In this document: one piece after another, positions 7,691-17,485 of the stretch
How positions within the stretch are numbered: the stretch's first letter is position 1
Layout: each line of letters opens with the position of its first letter
NCBI RefSeq assembly: GCF_010501075.1
Contig: NZ_QVMN01000002.1
Span: forward strand, 310,001-374,000
From: Dysgonomonas sp. 25
Lineage (GTDB): Bacteria > Bacteroidota > Bacteroidia > Bacteroidales > Dysgonomonadaceae
Direction of reading: 5' to 3'
DNA length: 64,000 nucleotides
The notes under the pieces: model-generated
Databases searched by the model: none
Told to the model about the DNA's origin: nothing
The model's input: the letters and a program-made list of their open reading frames with translations, nothing else
Translations under genes and position numbers: made by a program

Positions 7691-7719
7691 ATCTTTGCAA
7701 AATTGCGAATGCAAAGATA
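7691..7719 (-). promoter_or_regulatory. tRNA promoter with inverted repeat
   Basis: On the minus strand TATCTTTG (7719-7712) fits the -7 consensus for tRNA-Arg. ATCTTTGCA (7691-7699) and TGCAAAGAT (7710-7718) form a 9-bp inverted repeat, the same arms as at 3343-3368 though with a 10-base spacer. From here to dnaE at 7878 I see no other feature. Confidence 0.5.
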
Positions 7720-7877
7720 ATAGTTTTTTTAGAATATGAAAAACTATGATTGTAAAACTTTGCAAGAAGAATAATAGCGCCGTTAAAAACTTTTAATGTT
7801 GAAAACTTTAAAAGGGAAGATTTCAGCGACTGGCTATAAAGCTTTAACTTTAAACTCTCAAAAATGTATTTTCTGAT

Positions 7878-10800
7878 ATGGCAAACTTTGTTCATTTACA
7901 CGTTCACTCCCAATATTCATTACTCGATGGTCAGGCCAGTATACAAAAACTTGTAGACAAGGCACACGATGATGGTATGCGGGCCTTGGCCCTCACCGAT
8001 CATGGGGCGATGTTCGGGGTGAAAGAATTCTATAACTACGTAAAAAAGAAGAATTCGAAAGTCGAAGGAGCAATCAAAGAACTGAAAGCAGAGCTTAAAA
8101 AACTCGATGCTTCTGCTGCTGCTGATAAGGATGCCCAGATAGATGCTTTGAAGCTGAAAATCATTGAGCAGGAAACGAATCGTTTCAAGCCTATTATAGG
8201 GTGCGAATGCTACGTTGCCCGCCGTGCTCGGAAACTGAAAGAAGGCAAGCCCGATATGAGTGGCTGGCACTTGGTGGTACTGGCTAAGAATAAACAAGGG
8301 TATAAGAACCTGATTAAAATGGTTTCTGTCAGCTGGACGGAAGGCTATTATATGCGTCCGCGTATCGATAAGGAACTGCTGGAAAAATACCACGAAGGAC
8401 TAATTGTCAGTTCGGCATGCTTGGGAGGAGAAATTCCGAAAAAGATACAAGCAGGCGATACCGAAGAGGTAGATAAGGCTATCGAATGGTTTAAGAACCT
8501 TTTCGGGGATGATTTCTATCTCGAACTGCAGCGCCACGAGACCACCCGTCCCGATTCCAATCTCGAAGCTTATCCGTTGCAGCAGAAGGTGAATGCCGAG
8601 CTTATCCGTTTGGCAGAGAAGCACAATGTGAAACTGATAGCGACCAACGACGTCCATTTCGTGAACGAAGAAGATGCCGATGCGCATGACCGGCTGATTT
8701 GCCTCAGTACAGGTAAGGATTTGGATGATCCCAAGCGTATGCGCTATACGAAACAGGAATGGCTGAAAACTACGGCCGAAATGAACCGCATCTTCGCTGA
8801 TGTTCCTCAAGCTTTGGCAAATACGTTGGAAATAGCCGATAAAGTGGAATATTACTCTATCGATTCCGATGCGTTGATGCCATTCTTTACGATCGACGAA
8901 TCGTTCGGCACAGAAGCACAATATAAAGAGAAGTTCGCTGAAGCAGATTTAATACAGGAATTTGGCGAACAGGCCTATAACCGCCTTGGTGGATACGATA
9001 AGGTAATCCGTATCAAGCTCGAAGCCGATTATTTACGTTATCTGACGGAAATTGGGGCTAATAAACGATACGGCGCAGAGCGTGACGAGGAGCTGACCGA
9101 ACGCATCGAATTCGAGTTGGAAACCATGAAAACAATGGGTTTTCCGGGATACTTCCTCATTGTGCAGGATTTCATTGCTGCAGCCCGCGAAATGGGTGTT
9201 TCCGTAGGGCCGGGACGTGGTTCGGCTGCCGGTTCGGTAGTTGCCTATTGCCTCGGTATTACCGATATAGATCCGATAAAATATGATTTGCTGTTCGAGC
9301 GTTTCCTGAATCCCGATCGTATATCCATGCCCGATATCGATATCGACTTCGATGATGACGGGCGCGGGAAGGTACTGGACTGGGTGACGCAAAAGTATGG
9401 TAAAGAGCGTGTAGCTCACATTATAACATACGGAACGATGGCGACAAAGTCGGCTATTAAGGACGTGGCACGCGTGCAAAAGCTCCCGTTAGCCGAGTCG
9501 AACAGGCTTGCCAAGTACGTTCCCGATCGTATACCGGATAAGAAAAAAGTGACTTTGAAAGATGCTATCGAGTATGTTCCCGAACTGAAAGAAGCGGCCG
9601 TAGGTCACGATCCTATTGCACGCGATACGTTGAAGTATGCCCAGATGCTCGAGGGGAATGTGCGCAACACGGGAGTACATGCCTGCGGCATTATTATCGG
9701 GCAACAGGATATTTCGGACGTAGTGCCTGTAAGTACGGCGGAAGATAAAGAAACCGGCGAAACAATGCTGGTTACACAATACGAGGGTTCGGTAATCGAA
9801 GAAACCGGCCTTATCAAGATGGACTTTCTGGGATTGAAAACCCTATCCATCATCAAAGAAGCTATTGATAATATCAAAGATACAACAGGTGAGGCGATAG
9901 ACATCGATAATATTTCGCTCGAAGATCCCAAAACGTATGAGCTTTATAGCCAAGGGAAAACGACCGGAACGTTCCAGTTCGAGTCCGCCGGTATGCAGAA
10001 ATACCTGAAAGAGCTTCAACCGACTAAGTTTGAAGACCTGATTGCCATGAATGCCTTATACCGTCCGGGGCCGATGGACTATATCCCATCGTTTATTGCC
10101 CGTAAGCATGGACGCGAAGAAATCACCTACGATATCCCCATTATGGAGCGCTATCTGGAAGATACCTATGGCATTACGGTCTATCAGGAGCAGGTCATGC
10201 TTCTATCGCGCCTGCTTGCTAATTTTACGCGCGGCCAGTCTGACGAGTTGCGTAAAGCAATGGGTAAGAAGCTTATAGATAAGATGAATGCCTTGAAAGA
10301 GAAGTTCCTCGCAGGGGGAGCGGCTAACGGGCACGACAAAAAGGTGCTGGAAAAAATCTGGGCAGACTGGGAAAAATTTGCATCCTATGCCTTCAACAAA
10401 TCGCATGCGACTTGTTATTCGTGGGTGGCCTACCAAACGGCTTGGCTCAAAGCGAATTATCCGTCCGAATATATGGCTGCTACTCTCTCGCGCAACTTAT
10501 CCAATATCACGGAAATCACCAAATTTATGGATGAGTGTAAGGCGATGGATATCAATGTTCTCGGGCCGGATGTGAACGAGTCGGTGCTCAAATTCTCCGT
10601 CAACAAGGAAGGACATATCCGCTTCGGTATGGCTGCCATAAAAGGAGTAGGAGAGGGCGCTGTGGCCAGTATCATTGCCGAGCGCACTCAAAATGGCCCG
10701 TTCAAAAGTATTTTCGATTTTGTAGAGCGTGTCAGCCTGAGTTCGTGCAACAAGAAGAATATAGAATCGTTGGCATTGGCGGGAGCTTTCGACAACTTCG

Positions 10801-11627
10801 CCGAAATTACCAGGGAGCAATTCTTCGGTTTGAATAGCAAAGGCGAAACTTTTATCGATCAGCTTATCCGTTATGGAAATAAATTCCAGACAGACAGGGA
10901 TCAGGCACAAAACTCCTTGTTCGGGGGAAATGAATCGGTCGAGATAGCCCATCCTGAAATCCCTAAGGTAGAGAGATGGTCAGACCTCGAACGTCTTGGA
11001 AAAGAGCGCGATTTGATAGGTATCTACCTTTCGGCACATCCGCTGGATGAATATTCGATCGTCCTCAATTATGTGTGCAACATGAAAATGTCGGAACTGG
11101 AGGATAAAGATGCTTTCAAAAATAAGGAGGTAAAACTCGGCGGTCTGGTGACAGGCATGCGCGAAGGGTTCACCAAGAACGGAAAGCCGTTTATGATTAT
11201 CAAGGTGGAGGACTTTACCGGTAGCGGCGAATTGCCTCTCTTTGGCGACGACTACGTCAATTTCGGCAAATACGGACGTCCGGGATTATACCTTTTTATT
11301 CGCGGGCGTGTGCAGCCAAGGCGTTATAATGAGAATGAATTCGAGCTGAAAATAAATACGATCGATTTGCTTCCGAATGTGAAAGATAAACTGATAGAGA
11401 AGATAACGATACAATTGCCTCTGCATGAGATGAACAAGCAAATAGTAGAGGAATTATCGTTGCTGACCAAAAACAATCCAGGTAATTCGTTGTTATATTT
11501 TGAAGTGATAGATGGCGAAAGAAATATGAAAGTAGACTTGTTTTCGCGTTCTATCAAAGTGGATGTAAAGAAGGAATTGATAGACTATATAACCGATAGC
11601 GAAAATCTATTGTTTAAAATAAATTAA
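7878..11627 (+). CDS. dnaE: DNA polymerase III subunit alpha
   Basis: A 1249-residue replicative polymerase. The N-terminal PHP domain has HVHSQYSLLDG (residues 6-16); the polymerase active-site motif PDIDIDFDDDGR is near residue 484; GPGRGSAAGSVV (about 444) and YQEQVM follow family expectations; helix-hairpin-helix and an OB-fold (about 1085-1140, EVKLGGLVTG) occupy the C-terminal region. Length fits Bacteroidetes DnaE. It synthesises the chromosome in the pol III holoenzyme in the cytoplasm. trxA follows 79 bp later with its own promoter, so dnaE is probably monocistronic. Confidence 0.97.
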   Translation: MANFVHLHVHSQYSLLDGQASIQKLVDKAHDDGMRALALTDHGAMFGVKEFYNYVKKKNSKVEGAIKELKAELKKLDASAAADKDAQIDALKLKIIEQETNRFKPIIGCECYVARRARKLKEGKPDMSGWHLVVLAKNKQGYKNLIKMVSVSWTEGYYMRPRIDKELLEKYHEGLIVSSACLGGEIPKKIQAGDTEEVDKAIEWFKNLFGDDFYLELQRHETTRPDSNLEAYPLQQKVNAELIRLAEKHNVKLIATNDVHFVNEEDADAHDRLICLSTGKDLDDPKRMRYTKQEWLKTTAEMNRIFADVPQALANTLEIADKVEYYSIDSDALMPFFTIDESFGTEAQYKEKFAEADLIQEFGEQAYNRLGGYDKVIRIKLEADYLRYLTEIGANKRYGAERDEELTERIEFELETMKTMGFPGYFLIVQDFIAAAREMGVSVGPGRGSAAGSVVAYCLGITDIDPIKYDLLFERFLNPDRISMPDIDIDFDDDGRGKVLDWVTQKYGKERVAHIITYGTMATKSAIKDVARVQKLPLAESNRLAKYVPDRIPDKKKVTLKDAIEYVPELKEAAVGHDPIARDTLKYAQMLEGNVRNTGVHACGIIIGQQDISDVVPVSTAEDKETGETMLVTQYEGSVIEETGLIKMDFLGLKTLSIIKEAIDNIKDTTGEAIDIDNISLEDPKTYELYSQGKTTGTFQFESAGMQKYLKELQPTKFEDLIAMNALYRPGPMDYIPSFIARKHGREEITYDIPIMERYLEDTYGITVYQEQVMLLSRLLANFTRGQSDELRKAMGKKLIDKMNALKEKFLAGGAANGHDKKVLEKIWADWEKFASYAFNKSHATCYSWVAYQTAWLKANYPSEYMAATLSRNLSNITEITKFMDECKAMDINVLGPDVNESVLKFSVNKEGHIRFGMAAIKGVGEGAVASIIAERTQNGPFKSIFDFVERVSLSSCNKKNIESLALAGAFDNFAEITREQFFGLNSKGETFIDQLIRYGNKFQTDRDQAQNSLFGGNESVEIAHPEIPKVERWSDLERLGKERDLIGIYLSAHPLDEYSIVLNYVCNMKMSELEDKDAFKNKEVKLGGLVTGMREGFTKNGKPFMIIKVEDFTGSGELPLFGDDYVNFGKYGRPGLYLFIRGRVQPRRYNENEFELKINTIDLLPNVKDKLIEKITIQLPLHEMNKQIVEELSLLTKNNPGNSLLYFEVIDGERNMKVDLFSRSIKVDVKKELIDYITDSENLLFKIN

Positions 11628-11653
11628 TCCTTTATTATCCGAAACCATTTTTG

Positions 11654-11661
11654 TACTTTTG
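11654..11661 (+). promoter_or_regulatory. -7 promoter element of trxA
   Basis: TACTTTTG fits TAnnTTTG, 45 bp upstream of ATG 11707; no clear -33. Confidence 0.5.
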
Positions 11662-11706
11662 CGCACAGAAAAGATAGAAATATTAACTAACTAAAATATA
11701 TTTATT

Positions 11707-12024
11707 ATGGCACTTGCAGTAACAGATGCAACAATAGAAGAAGTATTGAATTCGGGAAAACCTGTTGTTCTCGATTTCTGGGCAGAGTGGTGTGGTCCAT
11801 GCCGGATGATAGGCCCTATCGTCGATGAGTTGGCTACCGAGTACGAAGGAAAAGTAATCATCGGTAAAGTAGATGTTGACAACAACGATGATGTGACTTC
11901 AAAATATGGCATCCGCAATATCCCTACTATCCTTTTTATCAAAAATGGTGAAGTAGTGGACAAACAAGTAGGCGCTGCACAAAAGGCAGCATTAGTGGAA
12001 AAAGTAGAGAATTTGCTGAAATAA
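11707..12024 (+). CDS. trxA: Thioredoxin
   Basis: A 105-residue thioredoxin with the redox motif WCGPC at about residues 28-32 (preceded by DFWAEW) and the cis-proline loop in IRNIPTILF. No signal peptide, so cytoplasmic. It reduces disulfides in client proteins with electrons from thioredoxin reductase. Between dnaE and convergent mfd, with a strong terminator just downstream. Confidence 0.96.
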   Translation: MALAVTDATIEEVLNSGKPVVLDFWAEWCGPCRMIGPIVDELATEYEGKVIIGKVDVDNNDDVTSKYGIRNIPTILFIKNGEVVDKQVGAAQKAALVEKVENLLK

Positions 12025-12046
12025 AATTTCTCCAGATAAATGATGG

Positions 12047-12083
12047 AAATAGCTTTCTTTTCGAAGAAAGCTATTTTTTTGAT
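12047..12083. terminator. Bidirectional terminator between trxA and mfd
   Basis: AAATAGCTTTCTT (12047-12059) pairs perfectly with AAGAAAGCTATTT (12064-12076) across a TTCG loop, a stable tetraloop, followed by T residues. It serves trxA and, in reverse, mfd. Confidence 0.85.
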
Positions 12084-12093
12084 CGCCGGTAAA

Positions 12094-15000
12094 TTATTCT
12101 TTTTCTGTCTTTTCTCTAGCTATCTCTTCCAACACAGCGCAGGCAGCCTCGACTGTTTCTACATGCAGAATGGTGACCGAACGCTTGCCGTTTTTCTCTT
12201 TCAGCTCGCAATTGCGCGGATACTGCTGGATATAATTAAGCAGTTTGTCGAACGCTTTGGATTGATAATAAGGCGATTCGGGGTTGGAGACAAGGAAAAG
12301 GTTCATCCGCTTGTTTTTGAGCGTTACCTTTTCTATTCCTAATGCGCGGGCAAGCATCCGCAGGCGGACTACGCGAATCAGTTCGCGGCCTTCGGGCGGA
12401 ATCTTACCAAAACGGTCTTCCAGACGCATTACAAACTGTTGAATATCCAATTCGCGCGTCATATTGTCCAACTCGCGATATAGCGTGATACGCTCCGAAT
12501 CGTTCGGAATATACGTTGCCGGGAATAGTAACTCGAGGTCGCTCTCTATCTGTACATCGTCAACGAAGTTGTCGCCTTCGATTTTCTCGCCTTCCTCGGC
12601 TGTATGGTAAACGTCGGCAAACTCTTCATTTTTGAGTTCGGCAACTGCTTCGGTGAGGATTTTCTGATACACTTCATATCCCAAGTCGGCTATAAATCCG
12701 CTTTGTTCCGCTCCCAGCATATTTCCTGCCCCGCGGATATCGAGGTCTTGCATAGCGATGTGGATACCATGTCCCAAATCCGAAAAATTCTCGATCGCCT
12801 GCAAACGACGGCGTGCTTCGGGTGTAAGGCTACTCAACGGAGGGGCAAGCAGGTAGGCAAAAGCTTTCTTATTGCTGCGCCCAACGCGTCCGCGGAGTTG
12901 GTGCAAGTCGCTCAATCCGAAATTTTGAGCATTGTTTACGATGATAGTATTGGCATTTGGGATGTCTATTCCCGATTCGATGATAGAAGTCGCCACCAAT
13001 ACATCATATTCGTGATTGATGAAGTCTACGATGATTTGTTCCAGCTTGGCAGGTTCCATTTGTCCGTGACCGACCACTACGCGGGCATCAGGAACTTCGC
13101 GTCGAATCAGTTCGGTTAATTCTTCGATATTCTTAATGCGGTTGTTGATGACGAATACTTGTCCGTTGCGGCTCATTTCGAATTCGATAGCCTCGCGGAT
13201 AACATTCGGGTCGAAGGTGTGTACCTCCGTCTGTATCGGGTACCGGTTGGGTGGGGGAGTGGTGATGGACGAAAGGTCGCGCGCTCCCATCAGTGAGAAT
13301 TGAAGCGTTCGCGGTATCGGGGTGGCAGTCATCGTGAGCGTGTCTACGTTGGTTTTCACCTGTTTCAGCTTCTCTTTGACGGCTACTCCCAGCTTTTGCT
13401 CCTCGTCGACGATGAGTAGTCCTAAATCTTTAAATTCTACGTCCTTGCCCACAATGCGGTGTGTGCCGATAAGCACATCGATTTTGCCTTCTTTCAGGTT
13501 GAGCAGGATGTCTTTGATTTGCTTATTGGTACGGGCACGGCTGATATAATCGACCCGGCAAGGGAAATCCTTCAACCGCTCTTTGAATGTCTGGAAGTGC
13601 TGATATGCCAGTACGGTTGTCGGCACCAATACAGCAACTTGTTTATTGTCTGTTACCGCTTTGAAGGCGGCACGGATAGCCACTTCCGTTTTTCCGAAGC
13701 CTACATCGCCGCAGATAAGCCTGTCCATCGGCTTGATGCTTTCCATATCCTGCTTCACGTCGGCGGTAGCCTTCATCTGATCGGGAGTGTCCTCGTAGAT
13801 GAAAGAGGCTTCCAGTTCGTTTTGCAGGAAAGAGTCGGGAGAGAATTTGTACCCCTCTTCGTGTTGCCTTTCGGCATATAGTTTGATAAGGTCGCGGGCG
13901 ATATCCTTGACCTTCGATTTAGTCTTTTCCTTGATGCGTTCCCATGCGCCTGTCCCGAGCTTGTTGATACGCGGTGTTTCGCCTTCCTTGCCTTTGTATT
14001 TGGATATTTTGTGCAGGGAGTGAAGCGAGACGAAGATGATATCGTTGTTCTGGTAAATGAGCTTGATAAGCTCCTGCATCTTGCCATTCATATCGGAACG
14101 GACAAGCCCGCCGAATTGCCCGATACCGTGATCGATGTGGACGATATAGTCCCCGATCTGGAACTGTTGCAATTCTTTGAGAGACAGGGCAAATTTACCT
14201 GAACGCACGTGGTCGGATTTCAGGTTGTATTTGTGGAAACGGTCGAATATCTGGTGGTCGGTAAAACAGCATATCTTCAGGCTTTCTTCGTAAAAGCCTT
14301 CGGATAAGGTACGGTCTATCGGCGTGAAGGAAATATCGTCCTCTCTGTCCTCGAAGATAGCTTTGAGGCGCGACTGCTGTTTAGCGCTGTCGCTCAGGAT
14401 GAATATCCGGTATTGCTTGTCTAAGAAGTCGCGGAATGTTTCACTTATCAGGTCGAAGTTCTTATGAAATTCGGGCTGCAATCCGGTCGAAAATTCAAGT
14501 GTAGCCTCGGGTGTACCGTATGCTTTTGCACCGAAATGGATTTGCCGGAATGAGGCTATCTTGTCCAAGAATTGTTGCTTATCTATCAGTTTTTGTTGGA
14601 AATCGGCGAGGTATTCGGGATTGTCGAGTATCGGCGTATCGGTGTAAATGGCATCGATTCGCTCTGCTACCCAAGTCAAATCCTTGAACCCAGTCAGCGT
14701 GTTTTCGGGTAATAAAGACAGAAGCGATTCCCTGTCCATATCCATGCGCTGCATGTCAGGTATTATCTGGATGTTTTCCAATTTCTCTTTCGAAAGTTGG
14801 GTGTCGACCTCGAAGGTACGGATGGTGCTTATCTCGTCTCCGAAAAAGTCGATGCGGTAAGGGTATTCGCTCGAAAAGGAAAAGACGTCGATAATGCTTC
14901 CGCGTATGGCATATTGCCCCGGCTCGTATACATAGTCGACATATTCGAACTGGAAAGACAACAATACTTCGTCGATAAACTGGCGGTCGATTTCCTGTCC

Positions 15001-15438
15001 TGCATACAACTGCAGGGTGTTTTTCTCCAGCGATTCCTGCGAAGCTACCTTTTCGGCAAGGGCATCGGGATGCGTGACGATGATGAAGTGTTTATTTTCG
15101 GTTTGCAGCTTACTTAATACTTCGGTGCGCAGTATCTCAAGGGCGCTGTCTATCTGTCCGTATTTGATAGCCCGTTTGTATGCCGAGGGGAAGAAGAAGA
15201 CATTCGTATTGCCCAGTATCTGGCTGAGGTCGTGGTAGAAATAGCCGGCACTTTCGGCATCGTTCAATACATACAGGAAGCTTCCCTTGATTTTATTAAA
15301 CAAGGAGGCGGCAAACATGGCGTCGGATGAGCCTTGTAGGCCTTTGATATAAATATTTCGAAACTTGGATAGAATATCTGCTGCAGCAGGGATATTCTTG
15401 TGGTTGTCAAAAAGTTGTTGTAATTCGGATAGTTTCAA
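12094..15438 (-). CDS. mfd: Transcription-repair coupling factor
   Basis: A 1114-residue Mfd. Domains in order: UvrB-homology region (about 1-330), RNA polymerase interaction domain (about 390-480, with GDYIVHIDHGIGQFGGL), superfamily 2 helicase with Walker A GDVGFGKTEVA (about 570) and VDEEQKLGV box (about 677), the second helicase lobe with HQLRGRVGRS, and the C-terminal TRCF domain. It strips stalled RNA polymerase from damaged DNA and recruits UvrA. The only plausible start is TTG 15438 (no in-frame ATG or GTG before the upstream stop at 15469-15471). Confidence 0.96.
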   Translation of the reverse strand: MKLSELQQLFDNHKNIPAAADILSKFRNIYIKGLQGSSDAMFAASLFNKIKGSFLYVLNDAESAGYFYHDLSQILGNTNVFFFPSAYKRAIKYGQIDSALEILRTEVLSKLQTENKHFIIVTHPDALAEKVASQESLEKNTLQLYAGQEIDRQFIDEVLLSFQFEYVDYVYEPGQYAIRGSIIDVFSFSSEYPYRIDFFGDEISTIRTFEVDTQLSKEKLENIQIIPDMQRMDMDRESLLSLLPENTLTGFKDLTWVAERIDAIYTDTPILDNPEYLADFQQKLIDKQQFLDKIASFRQIHFGAKAYGTPEATLEFSTGLQPEFHKNFDLISETFRDFLDKQYRIFILSDSAKQQSRLKAIFEDREDDISFTPIDRTLSEGFYEESLKICCFTDHQIFDRFHKYNLKSDHVRSGKFALSLKELQQFQIGDYIVHIDHGIGQFGGLVRSDMNGKMQELIKLIYQNNDIIFVSLHSLHKISKYKGKEGETPRINKLGTGAWERIKEKTKSKVKDIARDLIKLYAERQHEEGYKFSPDSFLQNELEASFIYEDTPDQMKATADVKQDMESIKPMDRLICGDVGFGKTEVAIRAAFKAVTDNKQVAVLVPTTVLAYQHFQTFKERLKDFPCRVDYISRARTNKQIKDILLNLKEGKIDVLIGTHRIVGKDVEFKDLGLLIVDEEQKLGVAVKEKLKQVKTNVDTLTMTATPIPRTLQFSLMGARDLSSITTPPPNRYPIQTEVHTFDPNVIREAIEFEMSRNGQVFVINNRIKNIEELTELIRREVPDARVVVGHGQMEPAKLEQIIVDFINHEYDVLVATSIIESGIDIPNANTIIVNNAQNFGLSDLHQLRGRVGRSNKKAFAYLLAPPLSSLTPEARRRLQAIENFSDLGHGIHIAMQDLDIRGAGNMLGAEQSGFIADLGYEVYQKILTEAVAELKNEEFADVYHTAEEGEKIEGDNFVDDVQIESDLELLFPATYIPNDSERITLYRELDNMTRELDIQQFVMRLEDRFGKIPPEGRELIRVVRLRMLARALGIEKVTLKNKRMNLFLVSNPESPYYQSKAFDKLLNYIQQYPRNCELKEKNGKRSVTILHVETVEAACAVLEEIAREKTEKE

Positions 15439-15442
15439 TGTC

Positions 15443-15471
15443 GTAGCCTTATTTTTTAGGCTACAAAATTA
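15443..15471 (-). promoter_or_regulatory. mfd promoter with inverted repeat
   Basis: On the minus strand TAATTTTG (15471-15464) fits the -7 consensus. Immediately downstream the inverted repeat GTAGCCT/AGGCTAC (15443-15449 and 15458-15464) covers the expected transcription start, so it could be an operator. Confidence 0.4.
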
Positions 15472-15540
15472 ATAAAAATACAGCGATAATAATCATTAAA
15501 ATTACTGAATAGTTACGAAGGGAATTATCTATGTTTATTT

Positions 15541-15550
15541 AGGGGGGGGG
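15541..15550. repeat. G9 homopolymer
   Basis: A run of nine G at 15542-15550, preceded by A, lies at the outer edge of the repeat block upstream of mfd. It is likely to slip in replication, but no reading frame crosses it. Confidence 0.8.
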
Positions 15551-15592
15551 CAAGTTTATTAGTTACGAGTTTACAAGAAATAAGTATACTTG

Positions 15593-15749
15593 TGTTACTT
15601 TTTTGTCATGTCGACGATAGGAGGCATCTCTTCCCGATATACAAGGAAGAAAGAGGTAAACACTGAGTTTCACAGAGGAGGCACTGAGGTACACGGAGAA
15701 AAGTAACTCTACAAAAATGCTCAAAATGAATATACCTTTGTTACTTTTT
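15593..15749 (+). repeat. 157-bp core, perfect inverted copy of 29604-29760
   Basis: Base-by-base reading of this stretch against the reverse complement of 29604-29760 gave no mismatch. Within it are TGTCAT...GGCATCTC (15605-15630), AAAAGTAACTC, and TATACCTTTGTTAC whose TACCTTTG is a -7-like element. The flanks diverge at once on both sides. Confidence 0.92.
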
Positions 15750-15753
15750 AGTT

Positions 15754-15832
15754 GTCACTTCGAACGGATGTGAGAAGTCTCTTTTCAATTGTGCGATGAG
15801 ATGTTTCGTTTCACTCAACATGACAAGAGAAC
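15754..15832. repeat. Pair of facing TGTCAT...TCTC elements
   Basis: TGTCACTTCGAACGGATG continuing to GAAGTCTC (from 15754) faces, on the opposite strand, TGTCATGTTGAGTGAAACG continuing to AACATCTC (right end about 15826). They form a large imperfect palindrome of REP/BIME character. Related elements are at 15605 and 29550. Confidence 0.55.
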
Positions 15833-16020
15833 AGCTAAATACAAAAAAGTAACTCAATGAAAAAATGTCGTTTCTTTGTACCGGTTTTAAAAATTCAAAG
15901 CGTTGACAGTCAGGTGAATGAGATTTTAAAGGCGCTAAAAAAAGTAACAAAAAGTAATACAAAAAAGCGACACATTTGTGTATTATCTGTTACGCGGATT
16001 AGGATGTACTGATTATTTTA

Positions 16021-16028
16021 TACCTTTG
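16021..16028 (+). promoter_or_regulatory. -7 promoter element of panB
   Basis: TACCTTTG fits TAnnTTTG and lies 29 bp upstream of ATG 16058, just outside the repeat block. Confidence 0.55.
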
Positions 16029-16057
16029 TCCGTCTATAACTTCAAACAAAAAAGAAT

Positions 16058-16876
16058 ATGTCTACTTATAACGAAAATATACGCAAAGTCACTACACTTC
16101 ACCTGCGTGAGATGAAGCAAACCGGAGAGAAAATATCTATGCTCACCGCTTACGACTATTCGATGGCGAAAATTATCGACGAAGCGGGAATGGATGTGAT
16201 CCTTGTCGGTGATTCGGCCGCTAATGTTATGGCAGGATATACAACAACTCTTCCCATGACTATCGAACAAATGATTTATCATGCGCAATCGGTTGTGCGA
16301 GCGACCAAAAGAGCTATGGTGTTGGCGGATATGCCTTTCGGTACATGCTCGGGAAATCCCGAAAAATCGCTCGAGTATGCTATCTGCATCATGAAAGAAA
16401 CAGGTGTGGATGGATTAAAGATAGAAGGTGGAGAGGAAATTATCGCCGATATCAGAAAGATAGTGGATGCCGGTATACCTGTGATGGGGCATCTTGGGCT
16501 GATGCCTCAATCTATCAACAAATACGGTTCGTATGGTATTCGCGCGAAAGGCAATGAGGAAGCGGCTAAATTACTGAAAGATGCGCAGTTGCTCGAAGAG
16601 GCAGGTTGTATAGGAGTGGTGTTAGAGAAGATTCCGGCGCAATTAGCCAAGGAAGTGACTGAAAAAATCTCTGTCCCGACTATCGGTATCGGGGCGGGCG
16701 CTCATACCGACGGACAGGTATTGGTGATGCAGGATATGCTGGGAATCAATAAAGATTTTGCACCCAAATTCCTTCGTCGCTATGCCGATTTGCATACCGT
16801 CATTACGGAAGCGGTCGGAAACTATATTAAAGATGTAAAAGAGAATACTTTTCCGAACGAAAAGGAAAGTTATTAG
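16058..16876 (+). CDS. panB: 3-methyl-2-oxobutanoate hydroxymethyltransferase (ketopantoate hydroxymethyltransferase)
   Basis: A 272-residue PanB, a typical length. Recognisable segments are [17 protein letters not shown], the metal site [34 protein letters not shown] and the catalytic glutamate region in [11 protein letters not shown]. It converts 3-methyl-2-oxobutanoate and methylene-THF to 2-dehydropantoate in the pantothenate/CoA pathway. A hypothetical secreted protein gene starts 5 bp after its stop, suggesting one transcript with it and trmD. Confidence 0.97.
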   Translation: MSTYNENIRKVTTLHLREMKQTGEKISMLTAYDYSMAKIIDEAGMDVILVGDSAANVMAGYTTTLPMTIEQMIYHAQSVVRATKRAMVLADMPFGTCSGNPEKSLEYAICIMKETGVDGLKIEGGEEIIADIRKIVDAGIPVMGHLGLMPQSINKYGSYGIRAKGNEEAAKLLKDAQLLEEAGCIGVVLEKIPAQLAKEVTEKISVPTIGIGAGAHTDGQVLVMQDMLGINKDFAPKFLRRYADLHTVITEAVGNYIKDVKENTFPNEKESY

Positions 16877-16881
16877 ATTCT

Positions 16882-17481
16882 ATGAAAAAGTTTCTTTTCC
16901 TGTCATTCTTATTTGCCTATACACTTTATGCAACTGCTCAGGATAAGGATCTTTTCTATGCCATTGACGGAAGTGAATGGTTGACTGAAGGATTGCGCGA
17001 TGATAGAGAGAATACGCTGTGGGAAGAACTGCATCTGAATATCCGCTATCTTCGTGTTGCGGATAAAGAAACTGATATACAGGTTGATAAAGAGTCTCTC
17101 GCGGCCTCACTTCAAGAGCTTGCTGTAGTGGTGGAGGAGGCAATAAGATATTCGCGCCAACAAGATCAGACGTTGAATGAATTATTGACGCCGGAAGTGC
17201 GGAAATATCTGGAAGAGAAAGATATACATTTTGTCACGTCTGCGGCAGCCAATAAAGAACGCTTTATTATGAAGGAGTTATGTGAGCTGTATAATATATA
17301 CCTGGAAGGATTTGATTATCTATATAAGAAAATAGCATTTATCGCCGACCCTTTGTCTGAAAAGTTTTATTTCACTGTTTTAGGCGATGGCTGGCTGAAT
17401 ACTTTTGTCAGTGAGATAAATACGAGGACAAAGAATTTTAAGGATAAAGCTTATTTCATTCGGGAAACAACAATAGAATAA
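16882..17481 (+). CDS. Hypothetical exported protein
   Basis: A 199-residue protein with a clear signal peptide (residues 1-19, cleavage after ATAQ) and no other hydrophobic segment, so probably periplasmic. The mature part is mostly helical and acidic, with aromatic patches ([16 protein letters not shown]). I recognise no family. Start ATG 16882 is 5 bp after panB, and trmD starts 4 bp after its stop, so it is embedded in a core-gene operon. Confidence 0.75.
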   Translation: MKKFLFLSFLFAYTLYATAQDKDLFYAIDGSEWLTEGLRDDRENTLWEELHLNIRYLRVADKETDIQVDKESLAASLQELAVVVEEAIRYSRQQDQTLNELLTPEVRKYLEEKDIHFVTSAAANKERFIMKELCELYNIYLEGFDYLYKKIAFIADPLSEKFYFTVLGDGWLNTFVSEINTRTKNFKDKAYFIRETTIE

Positions 17482-17485
17482 AACT

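Larger units (their letters stand above)
15551..15991 (+). repeat. Mosaic intergenic repeat block A (inverted partner at 29365-29855)
   Basis: Three collinear matches in inverted order tie this block to 29365-29855: 15551-15571 (21 of 21 identical), 15593-15749 (157 of 157 identical) and 15970-15991 (22 of 22). The stretches between are diverged but still alignable, for example GAGATGTTTCG and AAGTAACTCAATGAAAAAAT against the other copy. The block holds several AAAAGTAAC/GTTACTTTT borders and TGTCAT...ATCTC elements. No convincing gene lies in it. Confidence 0.9.

Noticed and set aside
13459-13881. 140-codon frame opposite mfd
   Set aside because: It is an antisense frame of a strongly conserved gene, caused by codon bias, with no supporting signals.
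15741-15962. 73-codon minus-strand frame in repeat block A
   Set aside because: It lies in the diverged part of the repeat, is not preserved in the other copy and has no promoter.
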